In this document: one piece after another, positions 11,848 through 22,501 of the stretch
Layout: every line of letters starts with the position of its first letter
How positions within the stretch are numbered: the stretch's first letter is position 1
Source: Puccinellia tenuiflora
Lineage: Eukaryota; Streptophyta; Magnoliopsida; Poales; Poaceae
Length of the DNA stretch: 64,000 nucleotides
Assembly (NCBI GenBank): GCA_012064385.1
Contig: QRDG01000419.1
Coordinates: 620,001 to 684,000, forward strand
Direction: 5' to 3'
Program-made: the position numbers and the translations under genes
The notes under the pieces: generated by a model
What the model was told of the DNA's origin: nothing
Database searches by the model: none
Seen by the model: the letters and a program-made list of their open reading frames with translations, nothing else

Positions 11848-12765
11848 GATGAGTAGCGGTGCAGCACGCTGGTCGAACAGAGGCACGAGGACAGCGCATG
11901 GAGCCTGGGACACGGGGGCAGGCGACCACGCATCCCCGGGCTCATGATACCGCGATGTCATCGATCTGCATCGCCGCAGTCAAAGTTACCTCATTTTGAC
12001 TCTTTTGTTTTGTTATTCATACATCTTCTCAAATGTCATTAGTTTCTGTACAGTCGAGCTGCATCTTACCGAGTGTTTTAAATCATATAAGAAGAAACTG
12101 TGTGCAGTTGTAGATTGTTGCTTAGTATTCTCACGGATATTATATTGGTTCAACGTTCACACTCCTGCCTCTTTTATGCGACGTGTTTTCCGCAAAGCAT
12201 CTTCATGTGATTCTCTCAGCTCGCTGTTTACTGATTCATATACACATGCACGTAACTTTAGCCGTCATGCAACGTTTGGTAGCTATCACTTCGGGACGAA
12301 ATCGTTGAATTCAATCGAGATTTTATGTCCAATATGTTTGACTGTCATGGAGTTGAAAATGTCCATTTTAATTGGAATTCCAGCGAATGTCTATGATATG
12401 ATAAGTCAAGCCATGTTCCTAACCACGTCATTCTTCTAGAAATATGTTCACTTCATAAATCCTTGTGGTATCCAAACATGATTTTTCAGCTTGGAGTTTC
12501 GAATTGGACAAATGAAATGATGACACAAATGTCCTTCATTTCATTTCAACCAAATAAAATGAAATGAGGGGGTGTCAAACAAGTTCTAATCTTTGTGTGT
12601 GACGTGGAACTTGTATTTTTATCCCACGCAAGGCCTCCTGAAATCCCTTAGACGACCGCGATAGTCTTTTTTTTTTTTGCATTCTTCTTTCTTCTTTGTT
12701 TGTAGGTCTAGCTTGCCTTGCTTGCATTTTGTAGGTTTGCATGTTGTAACTTTTGCTCCATCGGT
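11848..12765 (+). repeat. Tandem duplication, unit 1 (918 bp)
   Basis: Starts GATGAGTAGCGGTGCAGC. The first 290 bases recur at 12766-13050, a middle part (12155-12260) recurs at 13598-13686, and the last part (12597-12760) recurs at 13741-13920, all in order and in the same orientation. Confidence 0.85.
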
Positions 12766-13399
12766 GATGAGTACCGGTGCAGCAAGCTGGTCGAACAGAG
12801 GCACGTGGAGCCTGGGACACGGGGGCAGGCGACCACGCATCCCCGGGCTCGTGATACCGCGATGTCATCGATCTGCATCGCCGCAGTCAAAGTTACGTCA
12901 TTTTGACTCTTTTGTTTTGTTATTCATACATCTTCTCAAATGTCATTAGTTTCTGTACTACCGATCGAGCTGCATCTAACCAAGTTTTAAATTATAGAGA
13001 GAAACTGCGTGCAGATGTAGACTGTTGCTTAGTATTCTCAGGGATATTATCTTCGTTTTCTAATCAAAGACGCATTGCCACAAATGCCCCTAAAATGATC
13101 CGAAGTAATTCAAGCTGTAATGGCACGTACATGTAAAGAGTTCAAATGTGAAGACGATATAATAATCTGCTACGATGACAATGGAACGGTTATAATTGAT
13201 AAAAAAGGAAATCCAAAAGGAGCCCGAGATTTTGGCGCGATTGCCGAGGAACTGAGATAGTTGAATTTTACCAAATTAGTTTCTCCATGAATCTAGAAAC
13301 TTTTGCTTGCATTGTATTACTTGGTCAACGTACCGGAAATGTTAACATTCAAGATTACGAAGGATTATACGCGAAGGTCCTTTTGTGTGTGTGTATGTG

Positions 13400-13463
<64 letters not shown>

Positions 13464-13925
13464 TCCCTCCCTCCCTCCCTCCCTCCCTCTCCCTCCCTCC
13501 CTCCCTAGGAGGCCTTCCACCACTAGCAGGTTTCTTCAGAAAATTCTATCTATTCTGGTGTGGATGGCAGGCAGTCCTACATTTCTTGGTTTCACTTTCA
13601 GTCACTCTCCTGCTTCTTTATGCGTTGTGTTTTCCACCAAGCATCTTCCTCATTGTTTATCGATTCATATACACCTACACGTAAAATGAGTCATCATGTT
13701 TTGTGTACTATATGTCAACTTAGATTTAACCTTCGTGCGTGATGTGGAACTTGTATTTTTATCCCACACAATACCTCCTGAAATCCCTTAGACGACGGTG
13801 CTAGTCATATTTTGTTTGCCTTCTTCTTTGGTCTTTGATTGCTTTAGGGTTAGCTATCTTTGCTTGTGTTTTCTAGGTTTGCATGCCCTTCCTTGTAACT
13901 TTTGCGTCATGGCGTCTTCCTTCTA
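12766..13925 (+). repeat. Tandem duplication, unit 2, with internal extra sequence
   Basis: Second copy of the unit at 11848. Between its first and middle homologous blocks it has about 550 bases that include the CT microsatellite. No protein is supported in either unit. The end (TTCTAATATAAAGTCGTG near 13921) resembles a LINE tail but is too short to call. Confidence 0.8.
13402..13506. repeat. (CT)n then (CCCT)n microsatellite
   Basis: A pure CT run of about 58 bases followed by CCCT/CCCTCC units to 13506. It sits inside unit 2 of the tandem duplication and is absent from unit 1. The Ser-Leu and Pro-rich frames across it are artefacts. Confidence 0.95.
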
Positions 13926-14124
13926 ATATAAAGTCGTGTGTGTTCAAGAAAAAACTTGTATTTTTTTGTCTTATGGGTATGTGACTGCACAATTATCACC
14001 TATGAATGAAGTGGTTTCAACCCTCACCAGTTCATCGATCGTGAAGGCTCTTTTTTTGCGATTAAAGGGATTGTACATGTTGTAATGCCCCATTGAAATA
14101 TTTTCTCGGGTGCTTGTCGATGAC

Positions 14125-14665
14125 TGTTGAAATATATAGCCTAACTTCTTTCTATTAGTTTGTACTTTTGATTCAGTTGTCTAGTGCATTAATTTAATAT
14201 GGTATCAGAGTCAATATGTCAAAAGTTCAAGACCTGGCAAAGGCACTACTAGATACTCCCTCCATTCCTTGATATAAGGTACCTAAGGTTTTGAGAAATT
14301 TTCCAAAATATAAGGTGTATTGCGATTTATGGACAATTGTACCCATTCATAAATGAGTCACAATATGGAACTAAGTTATTTGAAGGATTGTTTTCAATTT
14401 GTGGCCATTAGGGACTCCTATCTCTCGATTTTTTCCATGAGAAAATAAGTCCACCACATGTAAAATACTGATGTCTCAATATCCGTGCCAAAACCTTAGA
14501 CACCTTATATCAAAGAACGAAGGGAGTATAAAATAGTTGCAGCCCTTCATCGATCTAAGATCTTTCTGCATGTCCACATATTAGACATAAAGGGTAGTGT
14601 TGAAATATATAGCATAACCTATTTCCATCAGTTCGGACTTAGCCTAGTGTGTGAGGCCAACCAAG
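14125..14665 (+). mobile_element. TRIM (terminal-repeat retrotransposon in miniature)
   Basis: Two short direct terminal repeats begin TGTTGAAATATATAGC at 14125 and 14598. The first is followed at 14200 by TGGTATCAGAG, the tRNA-iMet primer-site consensus. A purine-rich AAAGGG lies just before the second repeat. The internal part has no coding capacity and is interrupted by a Stowaway MITE. The right repeat is shortened or diverged after about 65 bases. Confidence 0.78.
14256..14526. mobile_element. Stowaway-type MITE (Tc1/mariner)
   Basis: A 271-bp element with inverted ends: CTCCCTCCATTCCTTGATAT on the left pairs with ATATCAAAGAACGAAGGGAG on the right. It is flanked on both sides by TA (14254-14255 and 14527-14528), the Tc1/mariner target duplication. 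It lies inside the TRIM, so it inserted later. Confidence 0.92.
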
Positions 14666-15506
14666 TATGGTAATGTTATCGGCAAGGCACGCATAACGAC
14701 ATAAGGGTCTAGTAGACAATTAACCATGCAAAAAAAATCGTTTTGCTATCTACCATTTCGTCTGTAACCTACCAAAAATTTCTAACTCACGTCTACCCAC
14801 ATTCAAATGGATGCACCCCCTCTCGAGCTCCGTGGGCAATAAAAAAGCAAACCTACCAATATGGTCACCCAATTGACGTTAATGACAAGGATAAACCCAT
14901 GGTGAAGGATGTTATGAACCGGTACAAACATTTAGTTTTTGCGCCTACTAAATGCTATGTTGTGTTGTTGATCTTGTAGTATAAATTGTAGAAATCAAGC
15001 CAGATGTAAGAAAAAATAGGAGAAACAAACACCATAATAAGCAAAAAATGTATAAAAAGTAAACCAGAAGTTGCAGCACAAACAGATTTATCATGGTATA
15101 ACGGCAAAGACAATTCAAAAGACAAAAGACGCACGCTCCGCTTGGAATCTAGTCCCTAAGGAGTTGCAACAGAAAATCAGTACCATGGTCATTGGGCAAT
15201 TTAAACATAACCAAACCATGAACGAGGACTCCCTCTCTTTGTTCTTATTAAGGCGAATGACGACTCACTCTTGTTTCTTTTAGTTAGTGAATCACTTGTA
15301 AAAAAAAAATCTCTGAAACGAGCTCACAAAAACCCAAAGCCCAATAATAAGGAAAAGAAAAGCTTTCAATCTTTCTTTGTGTAGAGAAACCTTGGGCACA
15401 CGAGAAAAGCCCACCCTGTCCAACAAGCAACCAGATAAGCCCATTCTGTTCTAGCTTGCTCTCAACCATCCGCAGATAAAAAATCTGGCCGAACTCGAGC
15501 TCTCCG
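14666..15506. other. Non-genic; upstream of the CURT1D-like gene
   Basis: No gene seen. The part nearest 15507 probably contains promoter and 5' UTR of the CURT1D-like gene. A candidate element is a CCAATAATAAGGAAAAG stretch near 15340; I see no clear TATA box. Confidence 0.45.
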
Positions 15507-17447
15507 ATGGCACCCCCCGCCCCCCGAGCCGGCGCCACGCTCGCGCGCCTCCCTCTCCGCCCCGCGCCGACCTCTCTGCCACAGCAAGGTACGCTTCCTT
15601 CCGCTCTTCACTTTCTGAAAATGCCAGCAGAGCTTAAACCCTAGTTCCTCAAGGTTTTGGCCGCGCCGGAGCTTTGCGGGTCCTGCGGGCGACAAAGGAC
15701 TCGGACGGATTCAGGCCTCTGGTATCCGAGAAGCCTGAGTGGCCGGCGCCTGCGAAGCGGGAGGGATTGGATGGCTTCGGCCGGGAGGTCAGCAATGGGG
15801 AGGAAGACGGGCAGGTGCAGGGCGAACCAGCTCTGTGGAGCCTTCTGAACCAGATTGGTGTCGAGGTGAGCGCGTGCGTCAGCTTGCCCTGTTGTATTTT
15901 CAGTTTTGAAGCGGATGATTTGTGTGCAACGTTTCAGTGTCGAGATGAACAGAGTAGCACAGTATGTTTCTTCAGCATTTAGATTGGGTCAGGTTGCTTT
16001 AATGTTCAGAGAGTTCCAACCTATAGCTGATTTGCCCACACTTAGACGATAACAAGTTGCCATGGCCATCTTCGGTTATGGGGATGAATTTTCTGGATTT
16101 TGATATCTCATTGCTGAACCTGGTATTTAAGGTAGTTGCAGTCAACTATGGTCTCTAGCAAAAACGTATTTGCTGAAGCACTATTACTTGGAATCGCCTT
16201 ACTTTCAGGCAATTTTTCAGCCCTTGATGCTCTTATGCTCCCATGCTTAGAGGGAAGGGGAGTGATATTGAACCATTGGATGGAGATACAATGGAGTTGG
16301 TGACTAGAATTTAACAAAATTCAGTCATATGTGCACTAGGATGTCCCTTACTTGGACGTGTTGGTACAACTGGCAATCTTTTTCTCTTCCTAAAGTGGGT
16401 GCTTAGAGAGTGATTGGTTTTCTTTGCAACGAACTCATATAGAGATATCAAAATTCAGAAAATCCCCTAACCCATATTGTGGTTAGCCGGTGGGACCTAC
16501 TTATACTGCTAATTCCAGAGTCCGTGTCTACGATTTTTGTTAATGTTGTGTTGCAAACATAGTCCAGATAGTTGAAGGACATAATTTATACATCACAAAA
16601 ACCTTCTGATTCTGCCCAAGGTGAAGCTCAGTCTAGAGCTGAGACAAACGAAGCCCAGGTCAAAGCATGTAGTGCATCAACGCTGGTTCGAGATGTTGAG
16701 ATAATATAATCTGTTGATCCGTAGCAATGCACGTGTGTTTAGCTAGCGTTAATAAGTACTAGTTGGATGTTGTGATGTTTATAGTGGTCGGGTTGAGAAG
16801 GAAAAGAACTGTTGCCAACACATTCATTTACCGAAGTCTGTCCGCTTGAAGTAGTTCGTGCCAATGTACAACTGAGTTCCCTGTGCATTTTTTTTCTTTC
16901 ATAGAACACATGTAACTAAAGAAAATCTTTTGTTGAAGTGCATATTATCCCTAAAGAACAATGAGCTAACTAACACCAACTTATATGTTTGATCGGAATC
17001 TCTGCTAATCTGATTCCAGTATTTTAGCTTTATATTTACACTCAGCTGCTTTCTGGATCTTACAAAGGAAAATGTACTGGCCTTTCAGTTCATACAGACT
17101 GCAATTCTTACAAATGAGATACAGTGATTGTTCAAATTTTGTGTAGCATGAAGGTTTTAGATTCACTAGGGCTGATATTATTTTTGGAAGTTGTCTCCTT
17201 AAAAGTTCATTTCCATTGAATATCTCTGATGGTTGCTCTTGCCGTAACAAATGCTATTATGTGCTATGTAACCTTGTTACTCGACCCACTGATTACGATA
17301 ATTCATTTTTAATGGCCTAACTCTTTGAATTGGTGTTGTGTAGTTGGATTCTGACAGTTCATATACCGCTCTAGTCTATGGGTCCTCTGCCCTTGTTGCT
17401 ATTTGGATATCATCAATTGTGGTTTCTGCACTTGATCAGTCCCAGTG
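15507..17447 (+). CDS. CURT1D-like thylakoid protein gene, exons 1-3, 3' end missing
   Basis: Three exons splice in phase: 15507-15588 (ATG at 15507, donor GTACGC), 15654-15865 (acceptor TCAAG, donor GTGAGC) and 17344 to about 17447 (acceptor TGTAG). Exon 1 gives an Arg/Pro/Ala-rich, acid-poor N-terminus (MAPPAPRAGATLARLPLRPA) that fits a chloroplast transit peptide. Exon 3 gives LDSDSSYTALVYGSSALVAI, then WISSIVVSALD, the first membrane helix of the CAAD domain of the CURVATURE THYLAKOID 1 family; the spacing after LLNQIGVE matches CURT1D best. CURT1 proteins bend thylakoid membranes at grana margins. The second helix and C-terminal amphipathic part are not found up to 18.8 kb, so the gene is truncated or its last exon is displaced by the elements from 18812 on. 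The exact end of exon 3 is uncertain. Confidence 0.68.
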
Positions 17448-18811
17448 GTATGTCTCCCTTTCTATTTCTCTCACTCTTCTTCAGTTCTTCCCTTCTTATC
17501 CCAATGTATGTACTAGAGAATGGAGATTGGCGATTATGGATCGCAAGAGCAAAGGGGATCGAGGGAGCTGAGAGAAGGGAGCGAAGAGGTTGACCGGTCT
17601 GGTCGAACCGGTTGGTTTGACCCAGCCAGGTCATAAGTCTGGCCCGCCGGCTAGAGGGGTAAAAAGGTCTTTTGACCTCAAATTTGAATAAGAAAATACT
17701 AATGATTTATATATTCATTAAAAATAGAAAAGTAACGGTAGAAAATAGTTAAAAATAAATTAATATAACCTTAAAAATTTAGTAAATTATAATCAATTGT
17801 AATCTATTTTATTTGGATTTAAAATATATTTCATATTTAAATAATTTTTGAAAATATAATTAAAGAAAAATTTACATGGTTTCCTGAATGCAAACAAAAT
17901 TCAAATAAATTAAGGAAACTATTAAATTCTCAAATTCCTCAAATAATAACATAAATTTATATTTTAGCAAACCATTATTTAATTTATTTAATTATGATTT
18001 AATAATAAAATCAAATTTAAAGTTCAAAAATTGGAATTTTAATGTCTTAAAAGAAATTAAATAAAGAGAATTATATTAGAAACTCAAGAATTAAATTACA
18101 CACTTACTAAGGTATTAATATCACATCAAAGAAATATATTGCATAGCATCCTTATGCATAATAGCATTCTTTCTTCTTTAAACATTGTCCTTATGAGACA
18201 ATGATGGTATTTTGTAGAACCAGGAAGTCAGGAGCCACGTCCAGTATCCGACTCCACTACCTTTCAGTCACAAGGCAAGTTCATCACTTGCTCATACCTT
18301 TTGAAATAATTGTTAAGAAACTATTTGCAAAATACTATTATACTATCACCTATATCCAAAAAGGAAGCATAAACTATATTTTCATAATAATATGACTATT
18401 TGGTTATCTACCCGAGTGGTGATATCCTATTATGGTTGTCAGATGGAAACATGGTAAGGAATGGTTGGTGGAGGTTCCATTTGCACGGGAAAGTATTACT
18501 TAGGCTTTGACAACCAATGCCGTCAGAATTCTTGCGTCGTAAATGACGCGTTAACCATAAGGTCTGGAATAGGCCGGGAAAGTCATCTGTGACCTTCTGT
18601 TCGCATGTCTCGCATGTCAACGGGCAGCCAATTATGTACGCTGTACATCTTGCGGGACTGCATGCACATGGGTGGGATCCCTTAATGCCCACGATCGCTT
18701 GTGTCTATAATGGTCTGCAAGGGGAGCCTAGGTAGTTCTACCTTGCGGGGTATAACACCAGGGGTAATCCTGCTTTGCATGAAAGGGGTGGGCATGCGGG
18801 GAGGTGGAGAA
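17448..18811. other. Non-genic; AT-rich block then unclassified sequence
   Basis: 17450-17640 may be the start of intron 3 of the CURT1D-like gene followed by foreign sequence. 17650-18400 is strongly AT-rich without open frames. 18400-18811 is of balanced composition and looks repeat-derived, but I see no termini. Confidence 0.5.
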
Positions 18812-19815
18812 TGATACGTCCAAAACGTATCTAATTTTTCAAACACTTTTTGCTGTTGTTTCTTCTCTAATTTGCATGATTTGAATGGAACTAATACGGA
18901 CTAACGCTGTTTTCAGCAGAATTGCCTTGGTGTCTTATTTTTGTGCAGAAATCAAAGTTCTTGAAAAAATCTGGAAAAATTCCAGAAATTATATTTTTGC
19001 AGAAGTCCACGGAGCCAGAAGGGGAGCTGTGGGGGCCAGCCAGAACCCCCAGACGCCACCTGGCTGCGGCCCAGGGCTGGTCGCGCCTGGGGCCCACCTG
19101 GCCAGCTGGTGGGTCATCTGGCTACGCTCTTTCGCCTATTTACTCCCTTCAACCTAAAAACGCCAGAACCCCCGATCATTTTTTCAGAAAAGATACAGAG
19201 CGCCGCCGCCTCCTCGAAACCTAATTCGGAGATCAGAAGTTCCTGTTTCGGCACCCTGCCAGGACGGGGATTGAAGGTGAGATCGTCGCCATCGCCATCA
19301 CCACCGCCTCTCCATCAACCATTCACGTTTCCCCCATCCATGTGTGAGTAATTCTCCGCTGTAGGCTGAAGGGATGTTAGGGATTGGATGAGATTGTTCA
19401 TGTAATAAGATGTCAGATTGTTAGGGCATGATGACTAGTATCTGTGGGAGTGCTTTTTATCATTGTTGCAACTTGGTGTGCTTAATGCTTGACATTTAGG
19501 GTCCGAGTGTCATGTTTTCAGATCTGAACATATTATAATAAATGTTGTTTTGGATCATATCTACAAGTTGTTTACACCTGTTATTGCTTGGAACCCGAGG
19601 CCCCAAAGTGACAGCTTTTAGGACAACCGAAGGGGATGGTTTTGACTTGAAGATCACATGTATTCATTAAATGTTAATCCTTTGCTCCAGTACTTTGTAA
19701 AAAGGAATACCTTAATTACATTTCGGTTCCTTATAAAGGCCCCGCTGACACGGGATGGTTGGACAGAAGATGTCATGCAAGTTTCTCATTGCAAGCACGC
19801 ACGACTACCTACGAA

Positions 19816-20499
19816 CATAGTTAAAAAAACCGGACCGATAATCGAACCGGCGAGACTGTTGGTTCAGGTTTTTACTGGTCGGACCGTTGGTTCACCGGTT
19901 CACTGTTTGGTTTTTTAAGATATGATTAATATATTTTTACTCATAAATATTACAATAAAGAAATAATTATATATGTAAAAATATATCAAGCTTGTAATTT
20001 GGCAGGATAATTAAGTAGTCAATATGAGCGGTTACTAGCATTTTGTATGTAGCGCAACCTACGAAGCAACAAAATATGACTGCATTTGGTCGTTAGCTTG
20101 TAAAAATCAAAGCCGTGAGATATTACCGGACTTCCTTAGTTTCTTTTCTAACCGTGTAGGGAATAGTAGAATAGAAAAATTATCTTCGTGTTACGTAAGC
20201 CAATCAGTGGTCAGCTGGTTAGAGGAGTGCTACGCTCCACGTTTGAACATTGGTGCTGGGTACGATCCCCGCTAGCGCAAAATAAATTTTTCGAAATCTG
20301 ACAATTGAACCGGTCAGATCGGTCTGATGGACCGGTTTAATTCGAAATTCGAAAGCCGCCGGTCCGACCGGGGTTTTCCCGGTTTATCCCGGTTCAGCAG
20401 CGCGGCTGGTCCAGTGCAGTGTGTTCAACCAACCGGCTGAGGCTCTGGTTTCGGTTTTTTCGGTAAAACCGACGGTCCGGCCCGGTTTTTTAAACTATG
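19816..20499. mobile_element. hAT-like non-autonomous DNA element in the LTR
   Basis: 684 bp with inverted ends: CATAGTTAAAAAAACCGGAC on the left, and on the complement of the right end CATAGTTTAAAAAACCGGGC. It is flanked by 8-bp near-identical duplications, CCTACGAA (19808-19815) and CCTACGGA (20500-20507). An 8-bp duplication points to the hAT superfamily. The interior is rich in CCGGTTCA-type motifs and has no transposase. It contains a tRNA-like stretch at about 20205-20275. Confidence 0.8.
20205..20275 (+). other. tRNA-like stretch with A- and B-box-like motifs
   Basis: TGGTCAGCTGGTTAG (20208-20222) resembles a tRNA D-arm or pol III A box, and GGGTACGATCCCC (20258-20270) resembles the T-arm or B box. 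In the second copy the latter reads GGGTTCGATCCCC (21426-21438), the exact B-box consensus. No acceptor stem can be formed, so this is not a tRNA gene. Confidence 0.4.
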
Positions 20500-20902
20500 C
20501 CTACGGAATACATGCCTATGTTTATTAGCACCATGATACTGTTTATTTGTTTATCTGCATGTTGCCTTGATTAATTATTTCATGAACTATCTCATCAATG
20601 CAGCGCCCGTATTTACATCCCATGCCTATAGTATTTTAATCCTGCTGTCACGACAAGTGCTACTATTGTTGTTTTTACAGTATTACTGCTGTTACTTTAC
20701 TACTGCTGCTGTTATACTACTGTTGGTACTGATAAATTGCACCAAGTGAGTTATTTTCCAGGTGTAGCTGATCTGACAAATCAGTTGCTAAGGCTTATAA
20801 ATATTTTTTGGTTTCCTTTGTGTCGAATCAATAAATTTGGATTTTACTTTCCTCGAATACTGTTGCGATCCCTTATACTTGTGGGTCATCAAGACTATTT
20901 TC

Positions 20903-20920
20903 TGGCGCCGTTGCCGGGGA
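20903..20920 (+). other. Primer binding site, tRNA-Asp type
   Basis: TGGCGCCGTTGCCGGGGA, an exact complement of the plant tRNA-Asp 3' end including CCA, 11 bases after the LTR. Confidence 0.92.
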
Positions 20921-20982
20921 GCATAGCTTTATTTATAAGTTCACTTGGGAGTTATTCTGTCTGCTGCAATCTATTCTTCATT

Positions 20983-21414
20983 ATGAAGGATAAGCGTGAT
21001 ACTAAGTTTCCAATACTACCTTCCACTACAAGAAAAGGTATTGCTCTCAACTCTAAAACCGCTTTTGATTCACCTACTGTTTTGAATAAGCTTGTTATGC
21101 TACCATCACCACCACCGCACACTTCACATGTTGCTTCTGCTAGTTCTGATACTATGTCTGACGAATTTGATGATGCTTCTACTATACTAGATGAGTCTGG
21201 CTCTCTAGGTCCTTTTTTGGATTCTATGGTTGCTAAATATAAAGAAATTGAATCTGGTGAAATTCCTAATGAAAATGTCATTACACCTGATGTCTCTTCT
21301 GAGAGGGGGAATTATGGTAGTAGTTATCCTGATGATGTTTATGTTGAAATTGATGATGAATTTATTAGAGCAAGCATGGATATTGACACTTCCGATCCTG
21401 AGCTGCACGCTTGA
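20983..21414 (+). CDS. gypsy leader ORF (element-encoded, function unknown)
   Basis: A 143-codon frame from the ATG at 20983, 63 bases after the primer site, starting MKDKRDTKFPILPSTTRKGI. It is Ser/Asp-rich and acidic (for instance SDTMSDEFDDASTILDES), with no domain I can name; similar short ORFs are found ahead of gag in some Triticeae gypsy elements. The last residues and the stop come from the join to the truncated LTR copy at about 21405, so the natural C-terminus is missing. Confidence 0.55.
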   Translation: MKDKRDTKFPILPSTTRKGIALNSKTAFDSPTVLNKLVMLPSPPPHTSHVASASSDTMSDEFDDASTILDESGSLGPFLDSMVAKYKEIESGEIPNENVITPDVSSERGNYGSSYPDDVYVEIDDEFIRASMDIDTSDPELHA

Positions 21415-22052
21415 ACGTTGGTGATGGGTTCGATCCCCGCTAGCGCAAAATATATTTTTCGAAATCTGACAATTGAACCGGTCAGATCGGTCTGATGGCC
21501 CGGTTTAATTCGAAAGCCGTAGGTCCGACCGGGGTTTCCCCGGTTTATTCCGGTTCAGCAGCGCGGCTGGTCCAGTGCAGTGCGTTTAACCAACCGGCTG
21601 AGGCTCTGGTTTCGGTTTTTTCCGGTTCAACCTGACGGTCCGGCCCGGTTTTTAAACTATGCCTACGGAATACATGCCTATGTTTATTAGCACCATGATA
21701 TTGTTTATTTGTTTATCTGCATGTTGCCTTGATTAATTATTTCATGAACTATCTCATCCATGCAGCGCCCGTATTTACATCCATGCCTATAGTATTTCAA
21801 TCCTGCTGTCACGACAATTGCTACTATTGCTGTTTTTACACTATTACTGCTGTTACTTTACTACTGCTGTTGTTATACTACTGTTGGTACTGATAAATTG
21901 CACCAAGTGAGTTACTTTCCAGGTGTAGCTGATCTGACAAATCAGTTGCTAAGGCTTATAAATATTGTTTGGTTCCCTTTGTGTCGAATCAATAAATTTG
22001 GGTTTTACTTCCCGCGAAGACTGTTGCGATCCCTTATACTTGTGGGTCATCA
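21406..22052 (+). repeat. Left-truncated LTR copy
   Basis: Aligns to 20238-20891 with scattered differences and small deletions. It begins inside the hAT-like insertion and ends GTGGGTCATCA. A primer site (22064-22081, TGGCGCCGTTGCCGGGGA) and the leader follow up to 22148. Confidence 0.88.
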
Positions 22053-22501
22053 AGACTATTTTCTGGCGCCGTTGCCGGGGAGCATAGCTTTATTTATAAG
22101 TTCACTTGGGAGTTATTCTGTCAGCTGCAATCTATTTTTCATTATGATTTCTGTTGTTCTCCTTTTGTTCCCGGCTTCGATGCCCGTCGTGATTTCTGCC
22201 GGCTTCATGGTGACGAGATGAACTTGTCCGATACTCGGCACCATTGTTACGTGGTTGCATGTCCTTTGGGTCCTTATCGCCGCCTTTGTTGTGGCTACTT
22301 GAGCCGGCTGGATCATCGTCTGGGTCCGGGGGTGCAGCAGCCATCGCCTTCTTCGCCGTCGAGTTGCAAAGACGAGAGTCGTCGAATAGCTTTTCCCGAC
22401 TTAACTTGTGAGTCATTCTGCTGCTGTTGCGCTACCTCCAATAGGTAAGTCGAGTACTTGATGCGGGCGTCGCGGTCCAACGATTTGTCGAACATGACCT
22501 C

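Larger units (their letters stand above)
18812..20891 (+). repeat. LTR (2080 bp including insertion)
   Basis: Starts TGATACGTCCAAAACGTATC and ends CTTGTGGGTCATCA. Removing the hAT-like insertion and its target duplication leaves about 1388 bp, matching the 1397-bp solo LTR at 59430-60826. Confidence 0.9.
18812..22148 (+). mobile_element. gypsy element fragment, LTR-internal-LTR-internal
   Basis: Same LTR family as 4243-5731, here on the plus strand. Order: complete LTR (18812-20891), primer site and leader ORF (to about 21405), a left-truncated LTR copy (21406-22052), a second primer site and about 95 bases of the same leader, then an abrupt join to another element at about 22149. Both LTR copies carry the right part of the same hAT-like insertion. 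Confidence 0.85.

Noticed and set aside
13287..13689. Ser-Leu repeat proteins over the CT tract
   Set aside because: Microsatellite translated in three frames.
20205..20275. A tRNA gene
   Set aside because: Only D-arm-like and T-arm-like motifs; no acceptor stem, and it lies in a transposon-like insert.
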